A stretch of DNA of 64,000 bases from Grammothele lineata. Lineage: Eukaryota > Basidiomycota > Agaricomycetes > Polyporales > Polyporaceae. Under the pieces are notes generated by a model, which was not told the DNA's origin, searched no databases, and saw only the letters and a program-made list of their open reading frames with translations. Shown here one piece after another: positions 33,322 to 44,067 of the stretch. The stretch is taken from assembly GCA_002150815.3 (NCBI GenBank), contig NDFF03000382.1, forward strand, positions 434,001 to 498,000, given 5' to 3'. Made by a program: the position numbers and the translations under genes. Position 1 is the first letter of the stretch, and every line of letters starts with the position of its first letter.

Positions 33322-34958
33322 ATGAAGCCTACATCCTATACACGCTCTCTGCGCTCAGGTCCTATCCGATCTGCCCTTTCATCTGGATCAGCGATCGGCG
33401 TAGCCAAGAAGAACATTACATTCTGCCAGAGAAGACCCTACGCGCAGGTTGGCTCGACAACCTACCTTGGACAACCACCGCCATCTCCCGGGGTTGCTAT
33501 TCCCCCACGCACGCCCTCATCGTCTTCAACAGCTTCCTCGAGCCATGCATCATCACATCCAGTAGCGTCCATCAAGCTCTTCGACGCACACGTCCTCTCA
33601 GAGCTCCAGAAAACGGCTGCTTCTGCCCCCTCAACCCCGACTCCTCAGTCTCCTATAACACTCACGGAGCTCGTCGAGCAGTACATGCGACATGCCGGGC
33701 GAGTACTGGACGTCCCGCTCCCATACGAATCGCGACCGAGCGAAGCGCGCCGCGTGGCGTTCGCTCAAGATGGCAGTACGGCGGACGGGGCGTTGGCTGT
33801 TGTCGTGCATGCCGTGCACGATCGCACGGGCAAGCATCGCGTCGCGTACGCATCGGGCTTTGCGGTCGACGTACCTGGGCTGCCTGAAGGACAATCGGTA
33901 TTTGTGACGTGCGCGCACACATTGGAAGAGGTAAGCCGCTGTCTCGTTCGGAGAGGCTCGAACTTGGGTTGACACGCTCGTCCTTGGTGACATCCACTGT
34001 CCGTGCAAATGTTGCGGTTCTTGCTCTAAGATCCGCCATGACCCGGTCATGCGCGCGACGCGCCCCACCCCCGCCGCGGTCGCATCTGCCTCCGCAGGGC
34101 TCCAGTCCGACACCTCCCTGCTCTCCGGCTCCTTCGTGATTGCAGGCACCCCCGCCGCGCCAGAATTCCATCCCGTCTCATCGGTGCTCTCCGCGATGCA
34201 TCGTGGAGATCTCCTCCTCCTCTCCTCTTCTTCTCCTTCCTCCGTCTCTCCTTCGAATCCCTCATCAAGCCGAGAGCCAGGCCCGTCGTCGCTCCGCTCA
34301 CTGCCCGTGAACCCGTACCCCGTCCACCCAGGTACACCGATCCGCGCGCACTTTGTGACGGACAAACTCCCCCGCGCGGACGGCGCTGGGGCGGACGGCT
34401 GGACGCCCTGGGTTGGGGGGACGTGGCGCAAGTGGGTGCGGGGAACGGTCAAGGGCTATCGCGACTATGCTGGCAGAGAAGCTAAGGTGGGTGCTTCGTT
34501 TTGTGACCCTCTTTTTCCGACTTCGGTGGTCGCATCCGCATGCGCCGTGGTGTTAGAGGTGATAGAGCATTATAATGCCGGGACTCGGGAGCCTTAGGAG
34601 CTTTCTTCGTTATCTTCGTACCGATCAGGTTCAGGGCACTAACATGGGCCATTTGTTCGCAGGCAGGAACTTACGATTCACTCGCACATCTGCACTTTGA
34701 CCCTCCCCCGACGCCGGGGTCGAGCGGCGGGCCGATCGTCGACGAAGAGAGCGGGTCTGTGATCGGTGTCATGCTAGGGACGCAGCTCGTCAGCCAGGTC
34801 GAGGGCGTGCGCGGCTGGGGTGTGCCGTCGGAGATGATCTTTGAGGTAAGAGCGAGTTGTTCATCCTTGGGGAAATCCGAGCCGTACTGACTGTGTGGTG
34901 GTCTGATCGCGTTTAGATGTTCAGCTTGCCGGGTTTGAAGTTGCAGAATCGGCTATAG
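33322..34958 (+). CDS. Trypsin-like serine protease, possibly mitochondrial
   Basis: Predicted chymotrypsin-fold peptidase. Four exons (33322-33930, 34031-34486, 34663-34845, 34917-34958) sum to 1,290 bases, 429 residues. The N-terminus is Arg/Ser-rich and basic (MKPTSYTRSLRSGPIRSAL), suggesting mitochondrial import. Candidate catalytic residues are His in FVTCAHTLEE, Asp in MHRGDLLLLS and Ser in TPGSSGGPIVD, in the right order and with normal spacing. A long Ser-rich insertion (SSSSPSSVSPSNPSSS) interrupts the region after the Asp. Fungal trypsin-like proteins of this type are poorly characterised, so the substrate is unknown. The alternative is a catalytically weak scaffold, but the triad looks complete. 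Confidence 0.82.
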
Positions 34959-36009
34959 AAGAGTTGCTCTGATCTGTTACTGTATGATATAGCTATTTCC
35001 AGACAGCGAGAAAATTACACGGAAGATGCCCGGGGTTAGCGTTGGCCGGCACCCGTTAAGACTGCCGTTCGTGATGTTCTGCTTGGTCAAGATGGCATTT
35101 AGCTCGGTACCGAATCGATGTGCCGTTGCTCAAAGCGGATCATGAACCTAGCGATCAGCAAGAAGCCGCCGTCGGTGTCTATAGGTACAGTACTCATGCA
35201 TCAGAGGGTGACCACTGTTACAGGGTAGACATCTCATGACGTTCAACTGAATTGGCGCAGTGCCTAACGCCACGAAGTGATGGCTGCATGCCTATACAGC
35301 GTTCTAGTCAAAGTACGCCTCGCTGCGAATAGCAGAACTTCAAAGACCCTTGCGCCTATTTCAAAGCCATGATGATACTCAATATTAGCGGCTCTACTGG
35401 TGTTGGAGTACGGCAACAATAACCTAGCTTGCCGGTAACCTCGACCGGGTCCATGACCCTTAGCTCGGAACCCTCATGTTGCCCAAGACTATCCCTCGTC
35501 AGGACCGTCGCAAGACTCGCAAGCCGCCCTTCGTGCATCGAGGTACCTTCGACGGACGCTTCCCGGCCCGTACCGTGGCTTCTTAGCATCTGCCCAACCT
35601 GGATGCCCTCGCTAACGGCCGGGGTCCGCTTGCAGTGGCCGTCACGAGAAAACGTTCTCCACCCGAAACGTTCTCCACCCGTCTTTCTCTGCGCTCAAAT
35701 ACTTCTCCTGCGACGGCTGGGGCTCGGGGATAGCTCCTTCCACCCGTCACGAGCACTTCCGTGCTCTGCCTTGCAACCAGCTCGGACACTGGCCGGAGAC
35801 AATTTGTGCGTCTCGCGTTCGGGCGCGCAAGTCATCAACCCGTCAGTCTGTGGACATTTATTGGTCTCCTCGAAGCTCCCCCAGTCACTGAGGTTACGAC
35901 GACACTGGATTGGTCCTCCGCAATAGGTCGCGCTTGCGATGGCAGACTCGACCGACGTCTCATCCACTTGGCATCTCCTGGAGACCACTGACATTATCCA
36001 GTCTGTGTT
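34959..36009. other. Gene-poor stretch, about 1.05 kb
   Basis: No gene supported on either strand. Contains a 15-base direct repeat (AACGTTCTCCACCCG, twice in tandem near 35650-35681). Confidence 0.45.
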
Positions 36010-37183
36010 GTGTACGTTATTCGGTACGTGCGGAAGGCTGTATTTCCATGCCGGTGGGTAGCAGGTTCAAAGGCTGACAAGAGACGCCCGCGAGGGCTTT
36101 GTGGCACTTCATCAGGCGTCTATTCGCTCGTCTTTATTCTTGCGCTATGGGCCCAGGGAGCCAGACGAGATGTTACCTCGCGGAGGTTGCGGACGGTGAC
36201 CATAATTCTGGGTGTTGAGTCTGATATCTCTGTGGTGCCAGCATCTGACGCAAGTTCTGCTTAGATATGTCGATCTATGCGCTCACTTCATCGCGTGCTC
36301 CCTGCAATTCAATCGAGCGAGGATCATGGATCCTCCTTCAAGCGAGTTCTTTAAATGGGGAATCCCCCTTATCGTGATCGGGAAGTGAGCTGACTTGGTA
36401 TTCATCTTACGAGACTGTGACTGAAGTACGTCCCTTCAGCGTGACGACTACGTTTGCCGTTCTCCGGCCGCACGATAGGCTCAGTGGGGATAACGTCTGG
36501 TTGAAACTACCAAAAGGGCCTCTGCTCCGACAGCCTCCTGGTATGGAGGTTTTACGTGATATTCGAACAACGAAGATGGGCATTATACGCCCCATAACGT
36601 TCGTTATCATCAACGCCCGTGAGTTTTCTCGGAAAGAGCGACCCGATCCAGAGTCTCACTCCAACTTAAATGTGCAGTGTTATGCTGGTCTGCGGATGCG
36701 CAGCACCTCGCGGCCTACAAGCATTACGACTTCTTTGAGAACGTATTGCTGATCCGCCATAGTCACCTGGATTGGCCTGCTCCTGTACGAGGTCCGCTCC
36801 CTTGCGCCAAATGGGCGCGTCGTGGTGCGTTCGATGTTCTTCTTCATCTCCGTTTAGCTACCGTCCTTTATCTGAAACAGACAAATTACGACGTAGGATA
36901 CGTCATGGCCTCGGTCATACCCGTCTTTTTTGGGATCTCTCACTGTCTCATCGTCGTTCGCGTCGCGCTCTCCAGGGAGTGCACGCAGTCTCGCGGGGCA
37001 ACGTCACGCTCAGAACCGTCATCCGGCCGGACACTCTCCTTCACTATGCCATCTTACCTCTTCTCCGGCTCTGACAAGTACCGATCCGACTATGTAGATC
37101 CAAATCCAGAAGAGCATGCCTTTATTCCCTTATCACGACCCCACTTAGAGTCACCTGAGTCGAAAACGACCGCTGCGTTATAG
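36010..37183 (+). pseudogene. Decayed multi-pass membrane protein gene
   Basis: Pieces of a fungal multi-helix membrane protein (of the DUF6533-like type) are readable in order but in shifting frames: DSLLVWRFYVIFEQRRWALYAP (about 36529-36594), then TFVIINA in another frame, a probable intron from 36618, SADAQHLAAYKHYDFFENVLL, then VTWIGLLLYEVRSLAPNG in a third frame (36756-36860), and finally TNYDVGYVMASVIPVFFGISH to the TAG at 37183. At least three frame breaks cannot be explained by GT-AG introns. A faint upstream piece lies near 36120-36200. It is either a real pseudogene or a region with several base-call errors. The family call is from memory of sequence style. Confidence 0.5.
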
Positions 37184-37375
37184 GATGCATACTTCGACGC
37201 ACACGTTGCCGTTATTTTAGACCCCGCCCTCGTGTGTTACAGCCTCCAGACTCCGATGTATGCCCTGGAGTTGTATGATACATGATCGTACGACAGATAC
37301 CTTAATGACAGTCGAATCGTATTCAAGCGTGGGGATAAATGTGGGACTTACAATTCATGAAGAACGATTCTGCAC

Positions 37376-38371
37376 TCAAACCCCACACCACTTTTTGTGA
37401 TACTTCCATCCAAGAGCGACGCACGCCTGGCAGAACCGCGCTTTCTTACATTTTGAGCAACACGTGTTGACGTCCTCCTTCCCGCAGTACCTGCAAAAAT
37501 CGTCCTGACCGGCCGCAAGTTTCCGCACACGCTTCATAGCGGCCTCCGTCAGAGCCTCCGCTCGCGCACGGATGTCGTCGTCGCTGATGCGCAACTTCCC
37601 TGACAGCTTGTACTTTTCGAGCTCATTCGCGGCCTTTGGTAATACCTGGCTGTGGTAGTCGAACGCGCGCTCCAGCGAGAAGACCTCACTCCCTCCTCCA
37701 CGGCCCCCAATCTGCGAAGTGACGAGGTCGAGCACCACGCGCGGATCCTCCGCGAGCTCCTCAGACTTGGCCTCGCCAATGAGCAGGAACACCCAGGATA
37801 TCGCGTCACCGAATCCTGAGAGGTGCTGCGTCATGTTTGCCCTTGACGGCCCGAGGTCGGGGCGCGGTTCGTAGTCCACGATGAGCGCAGCCTCGCGCGC
37901 CACGACGTCAATCTCGCCGACAGTGACGTCCCCAGGGGCGCAGAGGACTTCATGTCCAGACGATGCACGCGCACGGAGGCGCGCGGTGGGCGGTAGGGCA
38001 TCGAAGACGTGCTGTGCGGCATACGCGAGGATGTACCCACTGTTGAACGTCTTGCAGCGCCAGAAGACGTCCTCGACCTCACGTCGTGAGAGGGTCACGC
38101 TATCGGGGGCGGCGAAGGTGTCCAGCGTGGTGCGCTCATGGGCAGCAGTGTCCGTCTTGAGGATGTACGCGATGCGCTTTTGGTACGGGGCTGCGGCATA
38201 CCAGTCTGGGGGGAGGATGTGGGAAGGGAGAATGGAGAGAGGCGCATCTCCATGGTTAATCTCCACGAGCTGGGCTTTGGGGAATAGGGACTCCGTGCTA
38301 GCGTGTACGTTGAGGAGTATAGCCGCAAAGTCGTGTACGTCGAGAACGAAGTCGTCGGGGATGGCAGCCAT
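37376..38371 (-). CDS. MYND zinc-finger protein
   Basis: A single open frame of 331 codons from ATG 38371 to TAA 37376. The C-terminal 45 residues are a MYND finger: FCRYCGKEDV, CCSKCKKARFCQ, ACVALGWKYHKKWC, with the seven Cys and His ligands of the C4-C2HC pattern. MYND fingers bind proline-rich peptides. The 280 residues before it are unrecognised and helical, with a well-ordered globular look (DFAAILLNVHAS, EVEDVFWRCKTFNSG, ISWVFLLIGEAKSEELAED), a common layout in basidiomycete MYND proteins. There is no SET domain, so a methyltransferase role is unlikely. No intron, in contrast to most neighbours. Confidence 0.82.
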   Translation of the reverse strand: MAAIPDDFVLDVHDFAAILLNVHASTESLFPKAQLVEINHGDAPLSILPSHILPPDWYAAAPYQKRIAYILKTDTAAHERTTLDTFAAPDSVTLSRREVEDVFWRCKTFNSGYILAYAAQHVFDALPPTARLRARASSGHEVLCAPGDVTVGEIDVVAREAALIVDYEPRPDLGPSRANMTQHLSGFGDAISWVFLLIGEAKSEELAEDPRVVLDLVTSQIGGRGGGSEVFSLERAFDYHSQVLPKAANELEKYKLSGKLRISDDDIRARAEALTEAAMKRVRKLAAGQDDFCRYCGKEDVNTCCSKCKKARFCQACVALGWKYHKKWCGV

Positions 38372-38847
38372 GCCCAAGTTGTCTGGTAGTGATAGAGGTC
38401 TGGAAACTCGAGAAAAGACCGTTCGGATCGTGATTGAAATATTCCGAGTCTGGCCGGCCCGGGCAGCACGAGGCTAAGACGCTGTGTCTGTTAGCGTCTG
38501 ACGAACTCGAATTCGAGGTTGGTTTCACTACCACCAAGGCAACGTCTGGCAGTGGCTTTGCTCCTGCATGCGAATCGTGGCTTCCGAAAAATACGAGAAG
38601 ATAACCAATCAGAGGAGCAACAGCAACGAGGCCGCGCCCGTAGTTGCCTGGTGTCCCTAATCCTCTTACGGAGTTCCCCAAACAACTTTCAGAGGTGCTG
38701 CGGTAGGCTGCTTCTCAGGCTTCTCAGACAGACCTATAGACACGCTCATGAACGTAGATAAACACGAAGCACGTATGGAGTCATGCAGCACTCAAACCAT
38801 CCTCCCTGCCTCTCGCTGGACTAGTCTTCATATCTGCTCGATTGTCA
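38372..38847. other. Divergent intergenic, about 475 bases
   Basis: Between the MYND gene (minus) and the RBR gene (plus). The true first exon of the RBR gene could lie here, because TTTGCAG at 38853-38859 could be an acceptor. Confidence 0.45.
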
Positions 38848-40429
38848 ATGTTTGCAGGAGAGCCCCTTTTGCCAGGGGACGATAGCAACGTAGCAGGCCT
38901 ACTTAGTTTGGTTGCTTCTCTCAGCTTGCAAGACATTGACGATATCCAAGGGCGTAGGAAAAGCAAAGCTCGCCCGGGTAGTCCCAGCGACGAAGAGCTC
39001 GCTTTGCAAATCTTCGCAGAAGAAGCTCGCGCCCTAGAGAACTTCGCTCGGGACATCGTCATTGCCCGTAGCCTCGACAATGCTCTCTCTGCGGATGCTG
39101 CCATTCTGGAAGAACATGCGCGGATAGAAGAGATTGCACGCGGAGACAGAGAAATCGCAAGGGCGATAGCCGAAGGGAGACCACCCCCCATACCTAGGGC
39201 ACCCCGTCATTTCGGCAGCCCCTCAACGACAACCTCCGTGCTGTCGAGACAGGGTAGCGCTTCTTCTTCACGCTCCTCCACGGTCTTTTTACCTTCAATT
39301 ACTCCTGCTTCTACGAGGTCGGTCACCACTATCTTATAGACAATACCATGACTAACAGAATACCTCTGCAGGTCGGATACCATCGTTCGCGTAATACCCT
39401 CATCATCTTCCATAACAACGGTCAATAGCACGAAGAAAAAGTAAGTTTGTATGACGCTGATACTCCTCTACTATCTCATCGAATCCCGGGATGTATTAGG
39501 TTAGAATCATGTGTCATCTGTCGGGATGATATCCGCAGCCAAGTGATTCGGGCACCTTGTGGAGATCCATACGATGTTGAATGTCTCGTCGACCTTTTCC
39601 GCGCGGCAACCGTGGACGAGTCGCTTTTCCCACCTTCATGCTGTCGCCCACCTTTCAATATTTCTACTGTTCGCGCTTATCTCGACAAAGACCTCGCTGC
39701 CCTCGTCGACAAGAAGGCCGTCGAATTTGGGACCAAAGACCGCGTCTACTGCCACCGCCCGACGTGCTCGGCCTTCCTTGGTCCTGCGACACCCACTGCA
39801 AGACACCTCGCCTGTCTGGAATGCTGGGCCGAGACGTGTGGGCACTGCAAGGCCGCCGCACATGCTCTCACCCTGCGCTGTACGGGCACAGCCGACGAAG
39901 GCGTGCTCGCCCTCGCGGGTGAGGCGGGCTGGAAGCGCTGCCCGGGCTGTGGCCACCTTGTCGAGCTGGCGCACGGCTGCTTCCACATGACGTGCCGGTG
40001 CCGCCACGAGTTTTGCTACCTCTGCACGGCGCGGTGGAAGACGTGCGCGTGTACACAATGGGACGAGCGCCGCCTGCTCGCTGCCGCGGAAGACAGGGTG
40101 CAGCGACAACAAGCGCAGGCGAACGCGAATGCCAACCAGAGAGGGTTCGTTGCCTTCGCTGCAACGTTCGAATTCGGGAGAATCGTCGCACAGGAGGCGG
40201 AGAGGCTTAGGGACAATCACGACTGCGCTCATCGCTGGCGCTACGTATCTGGAGCAGGCACTTGTGAGGGGTGTGGGCATTACTTGCGCTTGTTTTTGTA
40301 TGTGAGTTTCATGTTGCAATTAACTCATGTTACATCTTCGTGCACGTTGCTGACATATGATAATAGCATTGCACGGGCTGCCATACCCGAACCTGCGCCC
40401 GATGCAGGCGGAACCGGTGGCTCTGGTGA
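38848..40429 (+). CDS. RBR-type E3 ubiquitin ligase
   Basis: RING-between-RING ligase that forms a thioester with ubiquitin before transfer. Four exons (38848-39317, 39372-39440, 39500-40301, 40367-40429) sum to 1,404 bases, 467 residues. An N-terminal helical region (DEELALQIFAEEARALENF) is typical of Agaricomycete RBRs. RING1 starts CVICRDDI; the IBR has CLECWAETCGHCK; RING2 is RCPGCGHLVELAHGCFHMTC with CRHEFCYLC, where Cys of HGCFHM is the expected catalytic residue. A last Cys/His cluster (CEGCGHYLRLFLYHCTGCHTRTC... CRR) spans the final exon, which only appears when the 65-base intron is removed. The start is uncertain because a possible acceptor overlaps codons 2-4. Confidence 0.87.
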
Positions 40430-41208
40430 TACCTGTGTGCATCTCGCGAAGTTTCCTGAGTCGGTCGGTCTAGTTTGGGTTTTGTCTGAAATTTGTAAAC
40501 CAGTTCCTGTCGGTGTCATCGGAGGCATCACTGTTGGCCATTCTCATCACATCAAACTTCAACGTTCAACCGTCGTGTACTGGTCCTCTGGGTGGTTGCA
40601 TTATATAAGCTTCCATGGCCCCACTGGTAGACCTCTTGCAAAAAAAGAAATCAATGCTGTTTGGACGTGGGGGTAACGCGGTCGTTGCTGTAACTCAGGT
40701 CGAGCTCCTCAGCGCCGATCGGTACCTAGTAACCAGGCCAGGAGTTCAGGAGTGTGTTGAAGCGCCACCCTGTGTTAGGTTCCGGCAACGAGCATTGTCA
40801 AACGTTCGTGCTGTCTCCAGGCCCTCGGTCCCAGACGTCCTAATTTGTACACCGGCGCCGAGAGTTCATATTCACGCAAAAAAGGTCGAGGCCAGGGTGA
40901 CGGGGAAAGAAATGTTGCGCATGGACGGAACGCAAGTGGCGGCTGCACGCCGTAAGCCATAGCAAGGAGTTCGCATTCAATATTCAAGCCGGAGCGGGCA
41001 CCGTCGAACGCACGAGGACGGGTTGGTCCCGTGAGCCGCGCTGGCCGAGGTCATCCAGGAACATGTCCCCCGATCGAATTCAGTTCACCAAGCTTGTCCG
41101 CTTCTGCGTCGCCGTCCCGCCTTTTCTCCTTGGCTTCATGATCCCCAAACTGACATCCCTCTCTTCTCCATCCCTCTCCATTCTCCTCCCTCCGGACGAG
41201 CGAGCGCC
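40430..41208. other. Intergenic, about 780 bases
   Basis: RBR 3' end and the promoter of the next gene; CT-rich just before 41209. An open frame at 40615-40962 has no convincing coding character and was not called. Confidence 0.5.
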
Positions 41209-42812
41209 ATGACCGACGTAGCGCAGCATCCATCCGCCGCAGACGCGCCGCCGGACGCGAGGACGAAGGGCCTCCGTGCGCTGCGAGACCGCATTGCGCT
41301 CCATCGCTCGTTCAGCACTAAGCAGGCCTCAGTATCGTCGCCCAACCTTCACGCTACGCCTGCGGATGTCCTTGTTGTGGACACCCCCGTTGAGGATACT
41401 CCATTCGCGTCACCTAAACGTGCCAAGGCTGGTGCGTTTGACTGGCTCAAGTACAGCAAGCTTGGTGGAAAGAGGGGCACGAAGAAAGGTAGCGATGTTG
41501 CGCCCACTCCCATACCCCTTCAGACAGAAACTTCTGGCTCATCCGAATCGTCCGCTCCCGCGAACGTCGAGGGTGGTCTGCCCACCGTCCTCGAAGGCGA
41601 AGACGTCGCTGCCCCGGTCAATTCGGATACGGATGTGCTCCCCCTCGCGCGCAAGATCCAGTCGCTTTTGTCATCAGTTCCTCCCTTTATCACTTCTATG
41701 AACCCACCACAAGGCTCCGATGGTCCCAAGGACGACGACGGCGACTCCAGTACGACTCCAGGAGATTCCTCTGCCATCCCCAACGAGCGCCTTTTCTCAC
41801 TCCTGGCATCCCCCTCCTTCATGAACGGGTCCAACGCGCAGGGCCAGAAGAACGTATGGAAAACGCTCGATAACATGCGGGTGCTCATGCCCAAGTCGAA
41901 CGTCGCTCAAGGCGGATCGGGCGCGGATTCGGGGACGACCAGCAATACGGACGGTATCATGTTTTACGGCCCGCTCGTCCCGGAGGACGACTCGGTGGTT
42001 GAGCTTGCGCGCTCGCAAGTCGTGGCCGTGGACGAGAACGGGAAGGTGCTCAAGGTCATCTCCGATAACGCGCCGGTGCAGGACAAGCTCGCCGAGCCAG
42101 CAGATGGGGCAACGCCGAAGGCGGAAGGCTGGAGCTGGCACTGGCCATTCTACTCCTCGGACCCGGCCCCGAGCGCGCCTACGACCGTCCAGAAGACAGT
42201 CTGGGTTCCCTCAACGACCCAACTCTCCGTGCAAGTGATGTGGTGGGGTTATAGATTGTGCGTTTTTTTCCCCGTATGCCGTGCCTGAAACTACCATGCT
42301 CATACCTTTCTCGTAGGTGGCTGCCCCCTCCCGTGATGGCCACGCTCGGGGACAAGGAAGCAGATGCGATGAAGATCAGCGCGATGCTCTCCACCGCGCT
42401 CACCTGGCTCGTGAACAACATTCCCGCCGCTGCGCTCCCGCCCGCGCTGCAGCCCGCGTTCCTGCTCGTGAAGAGCCTCGTGCCGTACCTCGGGTACATC
42501 TCCGGCTTTATCGCATGGAGCTGGGGTGAGATCGAGGGCTTCGACACCGGGAACGGGGTCACGCTTACCGCGACGTGGGTGTTGCCCATCGCGCTCATCC
42601 CAGGCACTTGGGAGAACGAGGACGTGCCACAACCCCCTGCTCAGCCGTCGTCACCGACGTCGGACCCGAGCTCGATGGATCCTACGACCAGTCCAACTGC
42701 GCCGGCCACCCAACCGTCTGCACCTGATTCAGAGCCAGCGGCTTCGCAGCCTGCCCCTGCACCGGCGACCTCACTACCTACTCCTGCTGCAGCGACGACA
42801 GTTGCCACCTAA
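41209..42812 (+). CDS. Unknown protein with helical membrane-like C-domain
   Basis: Not recognised. Two exons (41209-42257, 42317-42812) sum to 1,545 bases, 514 residues. The N-terminal half is polar, Ser/Thr/Pro/Asp-rich and probably disordered, with possible phosphosites (KQASVSSPNLHA, TPFASPKRAK). About residues 270-440 look folded: GIMFYGPLVPEDDSVVELAR, a Trp-rich stretch (EGWSWHWPFYSS), then VWVPSTTQLSVQVMWWGYRL, helices EADAMKISAMLSTALTWLVN and LQPAFLLVKSLVPYLGYISG, and WVLPIALIPGTWE. The last 60 residues are Pro/Ser/Ala-rich. Amphipathic and hydrophobic segments suggest membrane contact. I do not assign a function. Confidence 0.8.
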
Positions 42813-43073
42813 CGCGTCGCTATGGTCGTCGAGGCTATCGTCACTAGCGCTGATGCTCGCCACGCCGCTATCACTCCGCCTCCGTGGATCTATCCCATCT
42901 CTTGCGATTCTTGGTTCTTTGGAAGATCTTGTAGCTATGCCTCTCATGATTTTATGACACTCTACGCATGTGTAACGAACTCTACATATACCCACGAGCT
43001 AGCCACCTCTTGGAAGTCGAGAACACATACGGATCTCGTATATCTATACCTAGTTTATTTCTATGTGCCTAAT

Positions 43074-43796
43074 CTACACATTCACGCTTGGACCTGCCTC
43101 GGACCCGACATGTGCTTGCTCAAAGAAGGTCTGCAGCCAACGCGCTTCCTTCTCCATGTCTTCCGCAGTGCGCGACTTGCGGTCTTCGTCCGCGTCCACC
43201 TGAAGCGGCTGTGGTACAGTGTGCGCGTCGTGCAGTGCGTGCTCCGCGCGCTCGAGCGCGGGGTAGACATCGTCGTTGCGTGTGAATGCATCGCCCTGTA
43301 GCTTGCGGGGGAGGAGGTGGAAGTGAACGTGCGGTACGGTCTGCCCGGCTGCCTTGCCGTCCTGCCGGCGCCGTGAGCACACAGGAACACGTACATATTG
43401 CCCTTCGGCGAGGGACGGCGAGGGGGAGAACCAAACGCGAGAAGGGTTCGTAAGGGGAGCGCTATGTGCTCTACCAAAGCACGCACCTGGCAGGCGACGG
43501 TAAGCCCATCTGCACCATAGACGCGCTCAATGACGCGCCCGACATGCTGCACGGAGGCCATGAGCTCCGCGAGCTCGTCGTGTTTGAGGTCGGCCAGGCG
43601 CGGGACAACGCGCGTGGGTATGACGAGCACGTCTGCGGGCAGACGCGTGAGATTACAAGTCGGGGGTGCGAGGGCAGGACGGAAGGCACGGACGTCCAGG
43701 GACGATCGGCTTGAGGTTCACGATGGCGGCGGCGAGGCGGGCGCGGTAGAAGGCCTGGCGGGTGACATCGAACGTAGAGAAGAAGAGAGCGGACAT
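43074..43796 (-). CDS. HIT-family hydrolase, FHIT/Aph1 type
   Basis: Bis(5'-adenosyl)-triphosphatase type enzyme, splitting Ap3A or Ap4A into AMP and ADP or ATP. Three exons (43796-43694, 43632-43487, 43361-43074) sum to 537 bases, 178 residues. The histidine triad is clear in the last exon: DGKAAGQTVPHVHFHLLPR, where the middle His is the nucleophile. Upstream are LKPIVPGHVLVIPTRVVPRL and DLKHDELAELMASVQ, both FHIT-type. The C-terminal half has the acidic/helical extension seen in fungal Aph1/Hnt2 (TAEDMEKEARWLQTFF). The first donor is a less usual GTCCGT. It is divergent from 6-phosphogluconolactonase with 271 bases between. Confidence 0.9.
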
Positions 43797-44067
43797 AGCT
43801 GAACTACAGCTTGAAGGGGCGGCACACGGGGCCGAGGCAGAGAGACGGGAGCTGGTCGAGGGCCGCGAGCCGCGCGCTGTGGCACTGGGACGGGAGGAGA
43901 TGCGGGCGATCTGAGATTGGCCGGCACGTCCGAGATGACATCAGCGCAGACATTCGCGGCTCGCCTGCCCATCCTCGACCGGATATCTTCTCCTCTATCT
44001 TTCTTCCCGCTCTCACTGCGCCTCACACTCCTCGCGCTCCCTCTCGCGCACGACAACGCCATTTACG
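43797..44067. promoter_or_regulatory. Divergent promoter, FHIT-type hydrolase and phosphogluconolactonase
   Basis: 271 bases with a CCAAT box on the minus strand near 43916-43920. Joint control is inferred. Confidence 0.45.

Noticed and set aside
35429..35926. 165-codon plus-strand frame in the gene-poor region
   Set aside because: Ser/Pro/Arg/Leu mix typical of chance frames in GC-rich DNA; no homologous pattern recognised.
40615..40962. 115-codon open frame between the RBR gene and the unknown gene
   Set aside because: No domain, composition is not that of a coding region, and it overlaps a likely promoter and 3' region.
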